A stretch of DNA of 64,000 bases, taken from contig NW_024465885.1 in NCBI RefSeq assembly GCF_017591425.1, forward strand, positions 33,674,501-33,738,500, read 5' to 3'. This DNA comes from Ochotona curzoniae (lineage: Eukaryota > Chordata > Mammalia > Lagomorpha > Ochotonidae). Every line of letters begins with the position of its first letter. Position 1 is the first letter of the stretch. Below, piece after piece: positions 1 to 12,240 of this stretch. The notes beneath the pieces were generated by a model. It made no database searches. It was given only the letters and a program-made list of their open reading frames with translations, and had not been told where the DNA came from. Position numbers and translations under genes: made by a program.

Positions 1-92
1 ATTAAAGGACAATGTGGCTTTATATTGCATGTTTAAAAAAAAAGAAATTAAAATAGGAATTTTCTCATAGAAACTCATTTATCATCGTAAGA

Positions 93-507
93 TGTCCTGA
101 CCTGCAGGACATGATGCTCAAACCCTGAGGGTGGACTGGGAATGCTGTGCAACTAGCCCAGCACACAGACACACGTACTTGGTGAGAGAGAATGCCCCAT
201 GCTCTTTACTTTACTCCTCATATATATACCTTCTTCTCTAGGGGAGGAGGGGATGTGGAGTGGTTCCTGAACTAATCATCTATATTTAAACAGTGGAGGA
301 ACTAATTATCTATATTGAAACAGGGGAGGGAATAATTATTCGAGCAGTAACAAGGGTGGAGGTTCTGTTCCACTTGCTTTGCAAGGGATGTTCTGGGCGC
401 AATATCCTCTTAGCTGTGGTCCAGCTTGCCCAAGGTAGGTTTTGCAATGGAGCAGGTCATCAGGCAGGCCAAAAAGTCTAAGGCCCATAAGTTTGTAGCT
501 CCTAACA
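93..507 (-). mobile_element. Solo LTR, class II (ERVK-like) endogenous retrovirus
   Basis: A 415-bp segment beginning TG and ending CA is flanked by a perfect 6-bp direct repeat, GTAAGA at 87-92 and 508-513. Six-base duplications are typical of class II (ERVK/IAP-type) integrases. On the minus strand a TATA-like run (rc of the atatatatacc near 220-230) precedes a purine-rich stretch and the LTR end, which sets the orientation. No gag, pol or env remnant and no second LTR adjoin, so this looks like a solo LTR left by LTR-LTR recombination. The sequence shows the TSD and the TG/CA ends; the class assignment is inferred from TSD length. Confidence 0.75.
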
Positions 508-714
508 GTAAGACCGAGAAAATATCTGTGAGTATGACAGAACTAAGTTCATTGCTGGGTCCAGAGAGCTTCTTTCGCTCTGCCATTTTTTTAGTAAAAA
601 TTAATTAACTAATTAATTAATTTTGTATGAATGTATATGTATATATGTACACGTACCTTAATTCACATTTTTTACTTCAAAATTTGACTTTTTCATAAGA
701 ATCGCTTACTTATT

Positions 715-1035
715 CTTTAAGATTTATTGTTACTTTGTTTTTAATTTAAAAGACAGACTTACAGAGAGGAGAGACGAAAAACAAAAGAGATATCTTTCAT
801 CAACTGGTTCATTCCCCTAACGCTCACAATGGCTGTAGAAGAGCTAATGTGAAGCTAGGAGGATGCAGGGACCAGTAGCCATGTGGGTGCACGTGCTCAA
901 AGACCTGAGTGATCCTTGCTGCTTTTGCAAGCTATAAGCAAGGCACTAGCTCAGAAGTGGAGCAGCTGGGACACAAAGGAGCACGCACATGGGCTGTTGG
1001 CACTACAGGCAGAGGATTTGCTACAGCAACACCGT
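715..1035 (-). mobile_element. Lagomorph C-repeat SINE (CSINE), diverged, minus strand
   Basis: Read on the minus strand this has the order typical of the family: tRNA-like head, a middle with 'cttgca/gctataagc' spacing, the CTCTC tract (seen as acagagaggagagac near 765) and an AATAAA-rich tail (seen as taagatttatt near 718). It is diverged, with no clear TSD, so it is an older copy. Confidence 0.7.
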
Positions 1036-1229
1036 GAAGTCCCCCAGAAGAATGATTTATTGAAAGAGGAATGAGAATGATCTTGAGTACAGAAATTCTG
1101 AAACTGTAACTCTCTTTAAAGTAGTGCAGCTGTTCTGAGAACAGTCACGGAATACAGAAATGTTTAATTATTTAAGCATATACATTTTTCTTATTGTACC
1201 ACGTTCTAATATTTAAAGCATTGTTTCTT

Positions 1230-1528
1230 ATTTTTTAAGATTTATTTATTTTTATTGCAAAGTCAGATATACAGAGAGGAGGAGAGCCCGGATGTATTCA
1301 CTCCACAAGCAGCCACAATGGCTGGAGCTGAGCCGATCTGAAGCCATGAGCTCTCCCGGGTCTCCCACATGGGTGTAGGGTCCCAAGGCTTTGGGCCATC
1401 CTTGACTACTTTCCCAGGCCACAAGCAGGGAGCTAGATAGGAAGTGGGGCCGCTGGGATTAGAATCAGCACCCATATGTGATCCTGGCGCTTGCAAGGGC
1501 TTTAGCTGCTAGGCTAGTTTACCAGGCC
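1230..1528 (-). mobile_element. CSINE, minus strand
   Basis: The tail appears as ttttttaagatttatttatt, followed by the rc CTCTC tract (acagagaggaggagag), the ccacaatggctggagctgagcc block and the rc head ending ccaggccca. A short direct repeat CATTGTTT at 1219-1226 and 1529-1536 is the probable TSD. The 77-codon ORF inside is the open antisense frame common in this SINE and is not a gene. Confidence 0.85.
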
Positions 1529-1890
1529 CATTGTTTATTCTTTATGTATCTTCATCTGTTTACTCTTTTACAGAAACAAAGACTTAATTGTGTAGCAAAC
1601 AAAGAAAATTTAATTAAAGAATTGGCGACAAGTTCGAGGGACTAAATGAGGATGTGTAAGGTTGCTTAATTAGCAATAACAGAAATCTGCACTAGCCTTT
1701 CAGAGAAGACCAAAAAGAAAAAAACTGCCAGAATCTGGAATCCAATCACCCACTATAAGGTGTAACAAAGAAGGACACTACTTGAACTAATATCATATTC
1801 CTATGCTGCTACAATCTCTGACTGCTACCTAGGAGTATGCAAAATCATTAGTAAAGCTCCAAAGGACAGAGAGATTGCTATAGATTGATG
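1529..1890. other. AT-rich single-copy sequence
   Basis: Between a SINE and a MaLR-like LTR; no ORF, repeat or motif that I can support. Confidence 0.5.
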
Positions 1891-1894
1891 TGTG

Positions 1895-2240
1895 TGTCTT
1901 CCCAAACAGCATTGTGGCAAAGTCCTAAAGCAGTCTACCCCAGAATATAAGTGTATTTGGAGGTATGACCTTTAAAAGAAAATTGACAGTAAAATGAATT
2001 TATATGGGTAGGTCCTAACCCCATGACATGCATCTTTACAAAAAGAAATGATCAAAACACAGACAACACATGCTCAAAGAGTTAGATGTCTACAAGATGA
2101 CACGAGAGGCCTCAGAGAGAACAACTACACCTCTCTCACACCTCTCTCTTGGATTTCAAGCCTCTACTACTCTGAGGCAGGTAAACTCCTGTGTCAACTA
2201 TCTAGTCTGTAGTGTTTTGCCACTGTGTCCCTAGATGATT
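1895..2240 (+). mobile_element. Ancient MaLR-type LTR (MLT1/MST-like), probable
   Basis: The order of recognisable blocks fits ERVL-MaLR LTRs of placental mammals: 'aagtcctaa', 'cagaatataagtgtatttggaggt', 'gtaggtcctaacccc', then a cytosine/thymine-rich stretch, and 'ggatttcaagcctctac' near the position of the usual 'cttccagcctccag'. It is heavily decayed and its limits are approximate. Assigned from memory of the family consensus, so moderate confidence. Confidence 0.45.
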
Positions 2241-2424
2241 GTTAAGAAGACTAGCACTAGCCATTGAATTCTCCTTTGTTCCAATCCAATAGTCCCCTGT
2301 TGCTTCCCAACTGCTAAGGATTTCTGCCGACATGGATGCTGGAAAATGTGGCTTGTAGGAGTAGATCCCTGTAATATGAAGACAGAGGTAACATCTAACA
2401 TAGCATGACCTGTTATACAGTTTT

Positions 2425-2760
2425 ATTTGAAATTTTAATGTATTCTAGTAGGGAAGGAGACAGAGAGAAGGAGAGAGAGTAAGAACGGAAGAGAAGGAGA
2501 GAGTTAGTTTCTATACTTGAGGTCACTGCCCAGATACCAGCAAGGAATAGGATATGCCATTCCAAAGGCAGGAGCCTGAAACTCAATTCAGTTTTTTCTC
2601 ATGTGGACCTCAGGGATGCTCTTCTTGAGCCATGAGGTATATACACCAGTAGGAAGCTGCAACTGGTGTGGACAGAGTGGCTTGCAGCCAGGAATCCAAT
2701 GTACATTCAGGAGTATGTAGCTGGTATCACAACTAGTGTCTTAATTACAATGTCAAACAT
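2425..2760 (-). mobile_element. Old CSINE copy, minus strand
   Basis: A degraded copy: GAGAGAAGG-rich tract near 2460-2510 (rc of the CTCTC tract), then 'ccaaaggcaggagcctga' and 'ggaagctgcaactggtgtgg', matching the middle and head of the element reading leftward. It lacks the CpG-rich head of younger copies. Confidence 0.6.
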
Positions 2761-4149
2761 TCTCCTTCTTTATCTTTGTTTTGAAGAAGTGGTAAGTATG
2801 AGGCTCAGATAGGCTAACCTAGTGATGTGAGATTGTAGCTAGTTTATGTTTACCTGTGCCAATGTCATGCCTTAGCCGATAATCACTTATAACCAAGGTT
2901 ATAAGGCTTAGCATTGCCAACGTTGATGGGGAAAAAAAATGTGTTTATTTGCTACATCTCTTCTCATTTTCAGTTAAAATTAAATATTGGGTTATAATAT
3001 TATATAACATATATATAATCTATTATATGAATCATAATATATAAAATTATATAATATATTATATAAAAATTTTAGAACCATATTGGGTTATACTATGATT
3101 AACTCAGGGTGGTAATGTGATGTAAAGCATCTGAACTCTGTGTGTGTCTGTGCCTTGTATATGTAAAATCTCCAGGCTGTATTTTTTAAACAAATTCAAC
3201 AAAATAAGCTATCAATAAAGTATCACATTCCATGCCATGCCTAGTTTCTAGTTTTTCATTTTAAGTGCATGTGCTTACAGTTTTCGAAACTGTGTGTTTA
3301 GGAGGATTTTACTGCTGTTGAAAACAAAATGTTTGAGATCAGATATTCTGTGGGGCAGAAATCGTATTAACTAAACTATATCCAAGGGAATTGTATAATT
3401 CCTTTAATTGGCTAACCAGATTATCGGATTATCATATTTTTTTTCACTTCTGTAAACATGTCAGACTGAAACTCACCAGTGTTAATTTTGCCAAAATATC
3501 TTACCCTTCAGGAGGAAACTAACTAGCTATGAATATGGAAAAAAAGGATTGAGTGATAACATACTTATTTTGTATCTCAGGCAAACTGGGTGATTTATAA
3601 GCAGCATAATGGTTTCAAGTGTTGCTTGCATCATGTTGAATCCACTACTTTGCAAGTTTTCATATCTAGCCTGCCAGGGCCTTCTAATTCGTCAGCAGCA
3701 CTGTTATTGCTACTAATTCTAGGAATTCAGCATTTACACCTTACACTTTACAAGTCACTTAAAAATACAAAATACAAATTCTTTCAGGCAAGCAAATAAG
3801 CATTCTTATCGGTTGAAAGGTTGTGCATATTAATGATTTTTTTCAGCATGCATGCAAATTATACAAAGTATAATTCGTAATATATCCTTACTGTTCTACT
3901 TCCATTTAAAACTTCCTGACTACAAAGAATTTGAATGACTTTATTAAAACCTTGAGAGGAAAACTAAATGGGCTTTCATGATGTAGAACCAGAAGATGCA
4001 ACACATTTTGAATAGGATATCTGAGCTGTTTTGCATAATCTATGAATCATGTAAGGCTTTAACAAGAAAAAATTCTTAGTTTATATAATATTTTGCTGGC
4101 AATTCATATATTGATTACCTACTATATTTTATGAAATGATCACAATATT
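2761..4149. other. AT-rich single-copy sequence with a TATATAAT tract
   Basis: Contains a low-complexity ATATAT/TATATAAT block at about 2990-3070 (dinucleotide-like, with short self-complementary pieces). The 69-codon ORF at 3590-3799 has no recognisable domain and weak composition support. Nothing else identified. Confidence 0.5.
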
Positions 4150-4166
4150 TGAAGCAGTTCACCTTT

Positions 4167-4498
4167 TTAAAAAGATTGATTTTGTTTTTGTTGGAAGGAC
4201 AGATATACAGAGAGGAAGAGACACAGGGAGAAATACTACCATCCACGGATTCATTCCCCTCAAATAGCCGCAATGGCTAGAGCTAAGCCAATCCGAAGCC
4301 AGGAGCCTGCAGCCGCTTTCAGGTCTCCCACTTGGATGCAAGATCTCAAGGCTTTGCGCCATCCTCAATTGCTTTCCCAGGCCACAAGCAAGGAGCTGGA
4401 TGGGAAGTGGAGCTGCCGGGATTAGAACCAGCGCCCATATGTGATCCTGGCTGCTTGCAAGATGAGGACTTTAGCCACTAGCCTACTGCACTGGGCCC
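4167..4498 (-). mobile_element. CSINE, minus strand
   Basis: Complete minus-strand copy from tail (aaaaagattgatttt) to head (ctgggccc at 4491-4498). An imperfect direct repeat brackets it: tgaagcagttcaccttt at 4150-4166 and tgaagtaattcacattt at 4499-4515 (14 of 17 identical). The divergence between the two flank copies indicates an intermediate age. Confidence 0.85.
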
Positions 4499-4515
4499 TG
4501 AAGTAATTCACATTT

Positions 4516-6041
4516 AAGTTGTGAAACTATAATATCAAGAGTGACTCAGAAATCTATAAGCTAAAGGCTTTTCACATTTTCATACTCTATTTCTTTTTCA
4601 TTTAGGATTTCCAAGCAGAGGTGTTTCTACATGCTTTATGATCTCCATAATCTGACAGTGACAATAGAAGAGTAAAGTTTTTTGTTTGTTTGTTGTTTGT
4701 TTATCTCAATGTTACCCTAAGCCCAGATCAGCATTTTCCCGTCATTTAAGAACAAAACTGAAAATGTTTGTTATTTAAATAATTGGAATTAAAATTACAA
4801 TATAATGCAAGTAAATATTCATGCAATAAATATCAAGATAGGAAAATATTATTTTCAATGTGACTTGCATTGTACATTTATTCTGAGGGGATAATGGAAA
4901 AACAATCAATCTAAAAATAAGTGAAATCATTTGCATAACAATTGGATTTTTAAAAGTCAAATAAATGTATTTATGTAATATGTAATCACTCTTTGATTAA
5001 AATAAGCTGGTTTTGGTTGAAGCAATTACTGCTTACTGCTCTTTTTCTTAGTTTACAGTGACAGACAATATGCTGACACAGTATTAAATCTATAAACCTA
5101 TGTCCTGCTCTAAATTTTTACTTTTCTGAAATATATTTGCTTTTTACGTTTCAGCATAAATGTATCCTGAGTTGCAGAAAATAGATAGATGTAACCATAG
5201 ACTAATTATAAGGAGATTCTCAAACATAAATATATTTAGAACTTTTGCAAACATTGTGTTAATCAAATCAGGCAGTCTAAAAAAGGCAAATGACATATTT
5301 TATCCCTAACATGTGATAAATAATACATGCAGCCTAAAAAAATATAGTCTATAGGTACAAGTGTGACACTTGGGGATTTAATTTTTGATTTGATCATTTG
5401 ATTGATTATTTTGCCTGAGGAAAAATAGGAGTTATTTTTTTCAGTTTCCTTGTTTATTTTTTCTTATTCTTTATTATTATTTTGTTATTTTATACCTGTT
5501 ATTTGTTGATAACATTACCTAATTGAGGGTTAAACGTGGAAAAGTAAATACATAAAACAGCAATGTTATAAAAGGGAACTTTGCAAAAAATGCCTGTAAT
5601 TCAATACTTTCTAAAAAGCAGGTAGGTATATTTTTCCAGTTTAGTTAAGTGAATTCTGTCCATCCAAATGGCAACATCAATTTATTTGTATCTACTATTC
5701 AGATATGAGGAATAGATCACAAAATCCACAAAAGATAAATGCAAAAATAAGCCCAACTCATCACATGAACAACTGCCAGTAAATGCAGATATTTCTTATC
5801 GTGTATAGAGTTAATTATTTTTCCTTTGACCAGGTGTGATTAATTAGGTAAATCTTGAGATGGCATGACTGAAGAAATAATGTTGCCTTACTTATGCCCT
5901 TTTAGCACATGTAGGAAATATGTCATCTGCCACTTGCATGACAATGATAATGGAAATGATATTCAAAATGAGCATGCCAACATACAAGCACAAGCCACAT
6001 CATTTTCTAAATTCTCTTTACATTTAAAAAATAAACGCATC
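4516..6041. other. AT-rich single-copy sequence
   Basis: No SINE, LTR or L1 similarity that I can recognise. A 77-codon ORF at 5865-6098 runs into the neighbouring LTR and has no recognisable domain; I treat it as chance. Confidence 0.5.
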
Positions 6042-6047
6042 CATAAT

Positions 6048-6384
6048 TGTTGGCAATGCCCGCATCACCGTGTACCACGAGTTGAGCGGAGGGACTAGGG
6101 TTACAAAGAAGACAACACACACTGGGTCATTCGTGCAAAGAGAACGCCACTTTATTTAAAGTTGGCCTCCCTCTTTATAGTCTCTGGTTCTTCCCAGTAT
6201 TTTCCCAATGCTCAAGCAGCTCCTAAGACCCCCGGGGGCGGGGGGGGGGCATCTTGATAAAGGGGAAGCAGGAACTTGCGGTTAAGCCAGGAGCTAAATG
6301 TATCAGGCCAAGATTGTGCATCCTGTTACCCCTTGAAAAACAAGCTAAGCTGTGGAGTTAACTTTTGGGAGACTAGGCCCTGCG
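6048..6384 (-). mobile_element. Solo LTR, probable class II ERV
   Basis: The segment begins TGTTGG and is bracketed by the 6-bp repeat CATAAT at 6042-6047 and 6385-6390. On the minus strand it has an AATAAA polyadenylation signal (rc of ctttatttaaag near 6150) and an end block with CpGs (rc of tgttggcaatgcccgcatc) resembling class II LTR ends. A cytosine run on the LTR strand (G-run on plus at 6234-6250) lies upstream. The inner terminus is CG rather than CA if the TSD is placed as above; a TG-to-CG change is a simple explanation. A poly-A run (6413-6429) lies outside. Confidence 0.65.
6234..6250 (+). repeat. Poly-G run inside the LTR
   Basis: A near-pure guanine stretch interrupted by one cytosine. 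Long enough to form G-quadruplex or to be length-unstable. Confidence 0.8.
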
Positions 6385-6429
6385 CATAATATTGGAAAAT
6401 TGTTGTCAAATCAAAAAAAAAAAAAAAAA

Positions 6430-7320
6430 TGGAGTCTCTATATTTGTCCGTTACATTTTATTGGAGTAGATTCAAAAATCACGGTGTGAAAATTCATCTT
6501 TCTTTCAATATAAAAATAATGCAACCTGGAAAGCCAGTAAGTATCATTTAAATTTCTTTTAAAACAGTTGTTTTCACCCAAGACATATTTTGCTCTCCAG
6601 AGAGGATGGTTTCCAATGTCTGAAAACACATTTGTTTTTCCCAAATGAGAAGGTCCTATGGTTAAGTAGTAGCTAGTCACCTGGGAGGCTGGTCAACAAG
6701 TTACAATGAACAAAGAAAGTTTCATGATTATTCAGCAAAGAAAGTCAATATTGCAGAAATTGAAAAGCCTTGCTTTAAAAAATGCAACATGGACACACTG
6801 CCCAGTCATTCAGAATGAAAAGTTACTGTCTAAAATATGAACACTTCTCCTCCCTTGAATGCACTTGTGATTGTGTCTATATGTATATATAAAATTTATA
6901 TCCAAGCCGTATCTATAGCAAATCCTGGATATATGCTGATAAAACATACATCGGATGAGTTTTTTTCTCTTTTGTAATTTATTAGTAATATTTAGAAATC
7001 CTGAAGAATTGCTGTCTGCCAATGTTTAAAAAATAAAACTTATTTATAAAAAGGCCTTCATTTTAATTAGATGAGGGGATATAATAGAATGAAGACAACA
7101 AGAAAGGCAAACCATCAAATTTGAAAGATGCATCCTTAAAATTTCAAATGCTTGACAGTAATGACAAGCGTTGCCTGTCGTGATGCCTTGTGTGAAAATT
7201 TTGAAGTTATATTATGATCAAAACTATAAACCTTGATGTTTTAAGTTACAGACATATTTAAATCCAGAGACTAACGTAGCAAGTAACTAATCACATAACT
7301 AGAGTGATGTGAAGGAGAAT
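6430..7320. other. AT-rich single-copy sequence
   Basis: Two minus-strand ORFs of 80 and 70 codons (6438-6680, 6810-7022) show no recognisable domain. Nothing else supported. Confidence 0.45.
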
Positions 7321-7329
7321 CAATAGATT

Positions 7330-7490
7330 AGCCCTTTCTCAGGGCCCACATACTGGTGGGACACTATTATAATATTTTAGGGAAAATCAGTGGGAGAAAA
7401 GACTCAGGGACAGAGGGAGGGAAAATTCCAGAGCCTATGCAACTGAATAATTTTAAATCAATTAATTGATTGATTTTTAAAACATGATAC
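7330..7490 (+). mobile_element. L1 3'-end fragment (lagomorph type), plus strand
   Basis: Shares the ordered blocks 'gggaaaatcagtggga', 'gggagggaaaattccagagcctatg' and 'caactgaataatttt' with the segment at 22,560-22,680 ('ggggaaatcaatggaggg', 'ccagagcctatggaactatat'). Both look like the end of the same L1 3' UTR. 5'-truncated. Confidence 0.5.
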
Positions 7491-9925
7491 TAAATATGAA
7501 TTTCTAGTGAATATCTTCATTTGCATATTTGCACTTTCACGCAAGGAACCTATGGCTACCAACATTTTCTGAACTCTGTTAAGCTAGGATTATATTATGG
7601 TCTTTCCTGTTGCTCCTCATTGCCTCTTCACAGCTTCTGGATGTCTTGTCACAGAGCCCTGCTCTCTGAGCTAATGTGTCAGAACTTAGATGTTACATGA
7701 ATTGTAAGTATATCCTATCTTCTACTTCTGGCCATGTGTAAATCTCAAGGCATTTGCCTTTCTTTACTACAGGTTGTTTTTCACAAATTAATGAAAAACT
7801 AGAGAAAAAATTTCTGCTTCGGAATCCACATCAGAAATTATCTCATTGACTTTTTTTTAACTCCATATTGGAACTCGGCTTCATATCAGTAAATGAAGTA
7901 ATTTCATTTATTATGAAAATGCATGCTTTGTTCACGTGAAGACATTGCTGCAGTGGACTTACTACTTCTGAGCACATTTTCCACAGAAGAAAGTCATTAC
8001 AGAATTTCAAATTGTACACAGAGGTCAACAAAGAAAATCTAAATAACTGCACGTGATGGACTAAAATTTGATTATTCTAATTATGAGGTTGGACTGCCTG
8101 GGTATTACTTTTGTTTTGGAGAAATTTGCCTTTAATCCACGGAATTGAAATTATGAATCTACTAAGTATAATATGCTTAATCTCTTATAATTGGATATAA
8201 TTTTCTTTTAAACCTGTAAAATGTAACTAAATAGCAACAAAATTATGTTTGCTAACATAAAAAGCAAAGTGCCAAATGAATAGTAATGACAATGAATTTA
8301 AGAGTCTAAAGATTTAGAAATTAGAATGATATAATTTCATCCACTATGCTATCCCAAGTTCCTAACACATTTTTAATTCCAGAAAAAAAAGGCATTTGGA
8401 TCACACAATAGTCTTTAAAGTTCTGCATTTAAAGCAACTTTTATATACAACTCCATGTGTACATGTGTTTGGTATAGAAAGATGAAGAGAGAAATAATAC
8501 ATTTTTTTAAAATATCTCTCAAGGAATCTGAGAAATGTTATAGAAAATTATTATGATATACATTATAAATATTTTAAATATTCATTATGTCCAATAATTT
8601 ACTAATGAACTTATGCATTTATCACTTTACCTTTTGTTGTGTCAAATATGTTTCTGGACATACAATAAATCATGGGAAAATTTGTGGACATTTTTAAACT
8701 CCTCACACATGTCCTTCAGATAAAATTGCTATGTAGCAGAAATAGCATTTGATTAGTATACTCAGAAAAAGTGAAATTAGATTCGGTTTATGGCAGAAGA
8801 AATATTCAATATATGAAAGTTATTTGTCATTTTTATGCTTTCCAATTTTCTCATAAGACATAAGTCTAAGGACTCTATATCTATTAATATTGCAATTCCT
8901 AATTATCCATTTTTGCCAAGAGAAGAAAAAGCACTTTTATTATCTAATATATTTGACAGTTAGCAAGTTAGATATTTACATTGAAAAATAGCATCTGTTC
9001 ATTTTTCCAAAAGAAAGTTAGACTTTTTATTAGTTGTGCCATGTGTAACTTTCTCTTATGTTGTATTTATCTTATTATATCTTACATTTGATGCTTAATT
9101 TTGTTGTTTTTGCAGACTTTCTGTTTGAATAAATAAAATTAATTTTAAAAGCTTCTCCTAAAATAGGTATAACCCCCTTTTAATTTTTGCTTTTAAAGAT
9201 ATTATATACCATGCTGTAGGACTTTTTGTGCATTGAATTATAAATTTATAATATAAGTAAGATAGTCTACCAAGGACCAATTCTAGGCTATTTTATACAT
9301 AGACTAGTGGTTTTCAAAAAATGGTATGAACAACCCAAGTATCTCATTAACATATTTGTACAACTTCAGTTGGAAACAGACCATTAACAGGTAATTTTGC
9401 TTTATACTGACACAATGTTTCAGGAATATTTATCATATTTCTTCAGATTCTTAGTGTAATGAAGTTTACCAATTCCATCGAGTCCTATGATCCTTTAGAG
9501 TTGCACTGGGATATCCTTAGCATTATTGTGCACAATGAAAGGATTCACTTCGCATCCAAGATTTCTAATTTCATTTTGCTCCATTTTAATGTCACAAAAA
9601 CACACATACACAAAGCTAGTGCTTTATTTAAATAATAATATGAAAAATATGACTGAATGTTACAATGTAACTTTAAATCAATAACAAATATGTTATTTTG
9701 CATTGTAAATGCTTTAAATAAATCCACAATTATTCAAGACATAATTGGTCTTCCATCATATAGTAAATAAAACTTTTAAAAACTTTTAAATCTAATTTTT
9801 AACTTAATTTGAAATGTGGGGTAAGGGCTCATGATAGAGAAATCTTCACTTGCTGCTAATTCCTGAATATCTGTAACAGTCAAGGCTGGGCCAACTAAAG
9901 TCAGGTATCTGGAAGATTTCACGTT
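7491..9925. other. Long AT-rich single-copy stretch
   Basis: About 2.4 kb without recognisable SINE, LTR or L1 sequence; only chance ORFs of up to 70 codons. Ordinary for a gene-poor mammalian region. Confidence 0.5.
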
Positions 9926-9991
9926 TTTTCCCCACCAGAACAGGCACATACTAGATTAGCGTAACCTGTGTGAACAGAACACAATGTGAAA
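9926..9991 (+). repeat. Inverted repeat, left arm (66 bp)
   Basis: Begins ttttccccaccagaacagg. Its reverse complement recurs at 11,027-11,092 with 63 of 66 positions identical; the three differences are all transitions, one at a CpG. Similarity stops abruptly at both ends. Could be terminal inverted repeats of a DNA transposon or two opposite copies of an unnamed repeat. Confidence 0.9.
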
Positions 9992-11026
9992 TGCTGATAA
10001 TGATCTTGAGCTATATAAAGCAATATAGAGTTTTCAAAATATAAAGCAAGAACTAAGATAAAATTCACAGTGAAACTTTAGTGAACAATGGTTATCAGTG
10101 ATGCATTGTGCAGATGTTATTGAGTCAAATAAATGAGCAGTTTAAAGATGGATGATGGATGATTTGCTTGTTTTGAGGGCTTAAGACAATATTAAAGATG
10201 AATACTAATATATGACTATGTATATCCATTTGATAGAAAAAGATTGTATTCTATCCTTGGCCTAACCAAAAGACTGATAATAGTAGATACAACACAGATA
10301 TCTCAATTGGTTTAGACTATGTAACTCAGAAAAATTAAAGTGAAGCAAGCTGTGTCATGGGCTACAGAAATAAGTAGATCTTCAAAATGAAATTGCGAAC
10401 AGTCATTTCTTCAATGGGATGAAACACTGTTGGACCAGTGCATTCCTTAAAATAGTACAATCAAACTTCCAAGGTGTGGAAGCGATCTAATGATGTATAA
10501 TGTGACCAGTTAAAAAGAAAGATTTTGACTTTTTTTAATGTGGTATTAAATGTATTTTCTTATTGGCTTTATGAATGACAGGAAAACACTCATCTTTACT
10601 AAGAACGTTTTGAGAAATTCAGCCAGGTATGTAACAAAAACATTTTATGGCAACATCACCAGACTTCACCATGATAATGCACATATTTATTCATAATATC
10701 AAGCATAACCAAATTATGAGTTTAAATAAAAATTTATTATGCATATATCTCATGCTCTTGATGTGGAAATTTATGACATATCTTTGTTTTCAATAAAATT
10801 TTTAAAAGGATCACTTTTTGTCACTTAATAATGTAAACATACTATGCTACTCACATGGTGGAACTACTGCATAGGACTGCTGCATTGAATTGTAGCTCTT
10901 AAAAATAAATCAAACACTTTCCCCATGCAAATAAAATATCTTGAACTATTTATTTTTCAATAAGGAAAAATTCAGTAAATTCTAAGCAGAGGAAGGAAAT
11001 ATTCACCCACTTCAATTTAACAAACG
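9992..11026. other. Spacer between the inverted-repeat arms
   Basis: 1,035 bp of AT-rich sequence. No transposase-like ORF of useful length is present, so any element spanning it would be non-autonomous. Confidence 0.6.
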
Positions 11027-11092
11027 TTTCACATTATGTTCTGTTCATACAGGTTACACTAATCTAGTATGTGCCTGTTCTGGTGGGGAAAA
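11027..11092 (-). repeat. Inverted repeat, right arm (66 bp)
   Basis: Reverse-complement partner of 9,926-9,991; ends ctggtggggaaaa. Flanking bases do not give an obvious matching target-site duplication (left flank cacgtt, right flank cctgga). Confidence 0.9.
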
Positions 11093-11800
11093 CCTGGACA
11101 GAAATAATATCTTAAAACAAAAAAAAAGTTGTGAAAATTAAAATGCACACACACACACTAATCTCTAGGTTTTGGAGCTAATTTGCCAACAGGAAGATGT
11201 GGCACTTTGTGAGTCTTACAATAGACGCTCTAAAATAGAACACACACAAGAGCAAAGAAATGTATAACCTGAAAGAACAGGAATCTATTGGGCAGTGGAA
11301 GAATTAGCCTATAAACTAAAATAATACTTGAAGATATCATCTGAAACTGTATTAGCTGGATAGGTATGAAAGCTGAATTGTTAAGGCATAATTTTAATAG
11401 TGACCAAGAACTCATCTATCCATCTTTAGTGCAAGCATTGGAATCCCAAAAAGCCTTTTGTCTTAATCATTTTAAGGCAAAAGTACATGATTCTATGTAG
11501 AGTAACCTAAGTAATTTTAATGAAATAAATAGATACATAAATACATAGTTATTACTAAGAATCAATTCTAGAAATTCCCATATGGAAATCAAAAATCACA
11601 TAATAAGCATTATACCACACTTTCTTCCCACAATAAGTGTAACTTCTCTATATGGTATTCCTCAATACTCATATGGGGAAAAAAAAGATAATGAAGTCTT
11701 CCTTACAGCTCATGATCTTTTCCTTCAATGCAGATACTTTTCTACCTTTCATTGTAAAAAATTATTTATATAAGTATATTATGTTTTCTATTTATTTAAT
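11093..11800. other. AT-rich single-copy sequence
   Basis: Contains a short (CA)n run near 11,144-11,158. Two chance ORFs of about 60 codons; nothing recognisable. Confidence 0.45.
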
Positions 11801-11809
11801 CATTATTAT

Positions 11810-12240
11810 TATCATTTTATGATACAGTTCCATAGGCTTCTGGAATTTCCCTTATCCCCTCCCCACCCACCCCCTCTGAGTTCCTCTATATCATTACTAT
11901 AGTATATTTCTTCATACACAGTCATCATATGTCCATGATTGTGGCCATGGACAATCGCAGAGAGTCCAGCATCCTATTGTCAAGATATAGTAAACAGTTT
12001 CATTGTAAGTCCATCTTTGTCTGGAAGTGGAGATGCATATTGCACTGTAGCCTCATATGTGGATCTGTGAGTCTCCATTTCACAGTTACTGTACATCCCA
12101 TTAAATGAAATGTTACAGTACAAAATCAACAATAGGAAGAAAACCAGAAATTTACAATGCCATAAAGTTAAATGACATGTTACTAGATATGACAGTCTAG
12201 TACATTATGTTAAAGTGAGCAATTAGTTGTTTGAAAGGAT
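11810..12240 (-). mobile_element. L1 3'-UTR fragment, minus strand
   Basis: Begins ttttatgatacagttccata, the reverse complement of the L1 end at 22,650-22,670 (tatggaactatatcataaa). It then shares a long ordered set of blocks with 45,290-45,740: the pyrimidine-rich 'cccctccccacccacccc', 'ggacaatcgcagagagtcc', 'agcatcctattgtcaagaca/ta', 'caacaataggaagaaaa' and 'gttaaatgacatgttact'. Two such copies establish a dispersed repeat; the L1 assignment is inferred. Confidence 0.65.
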
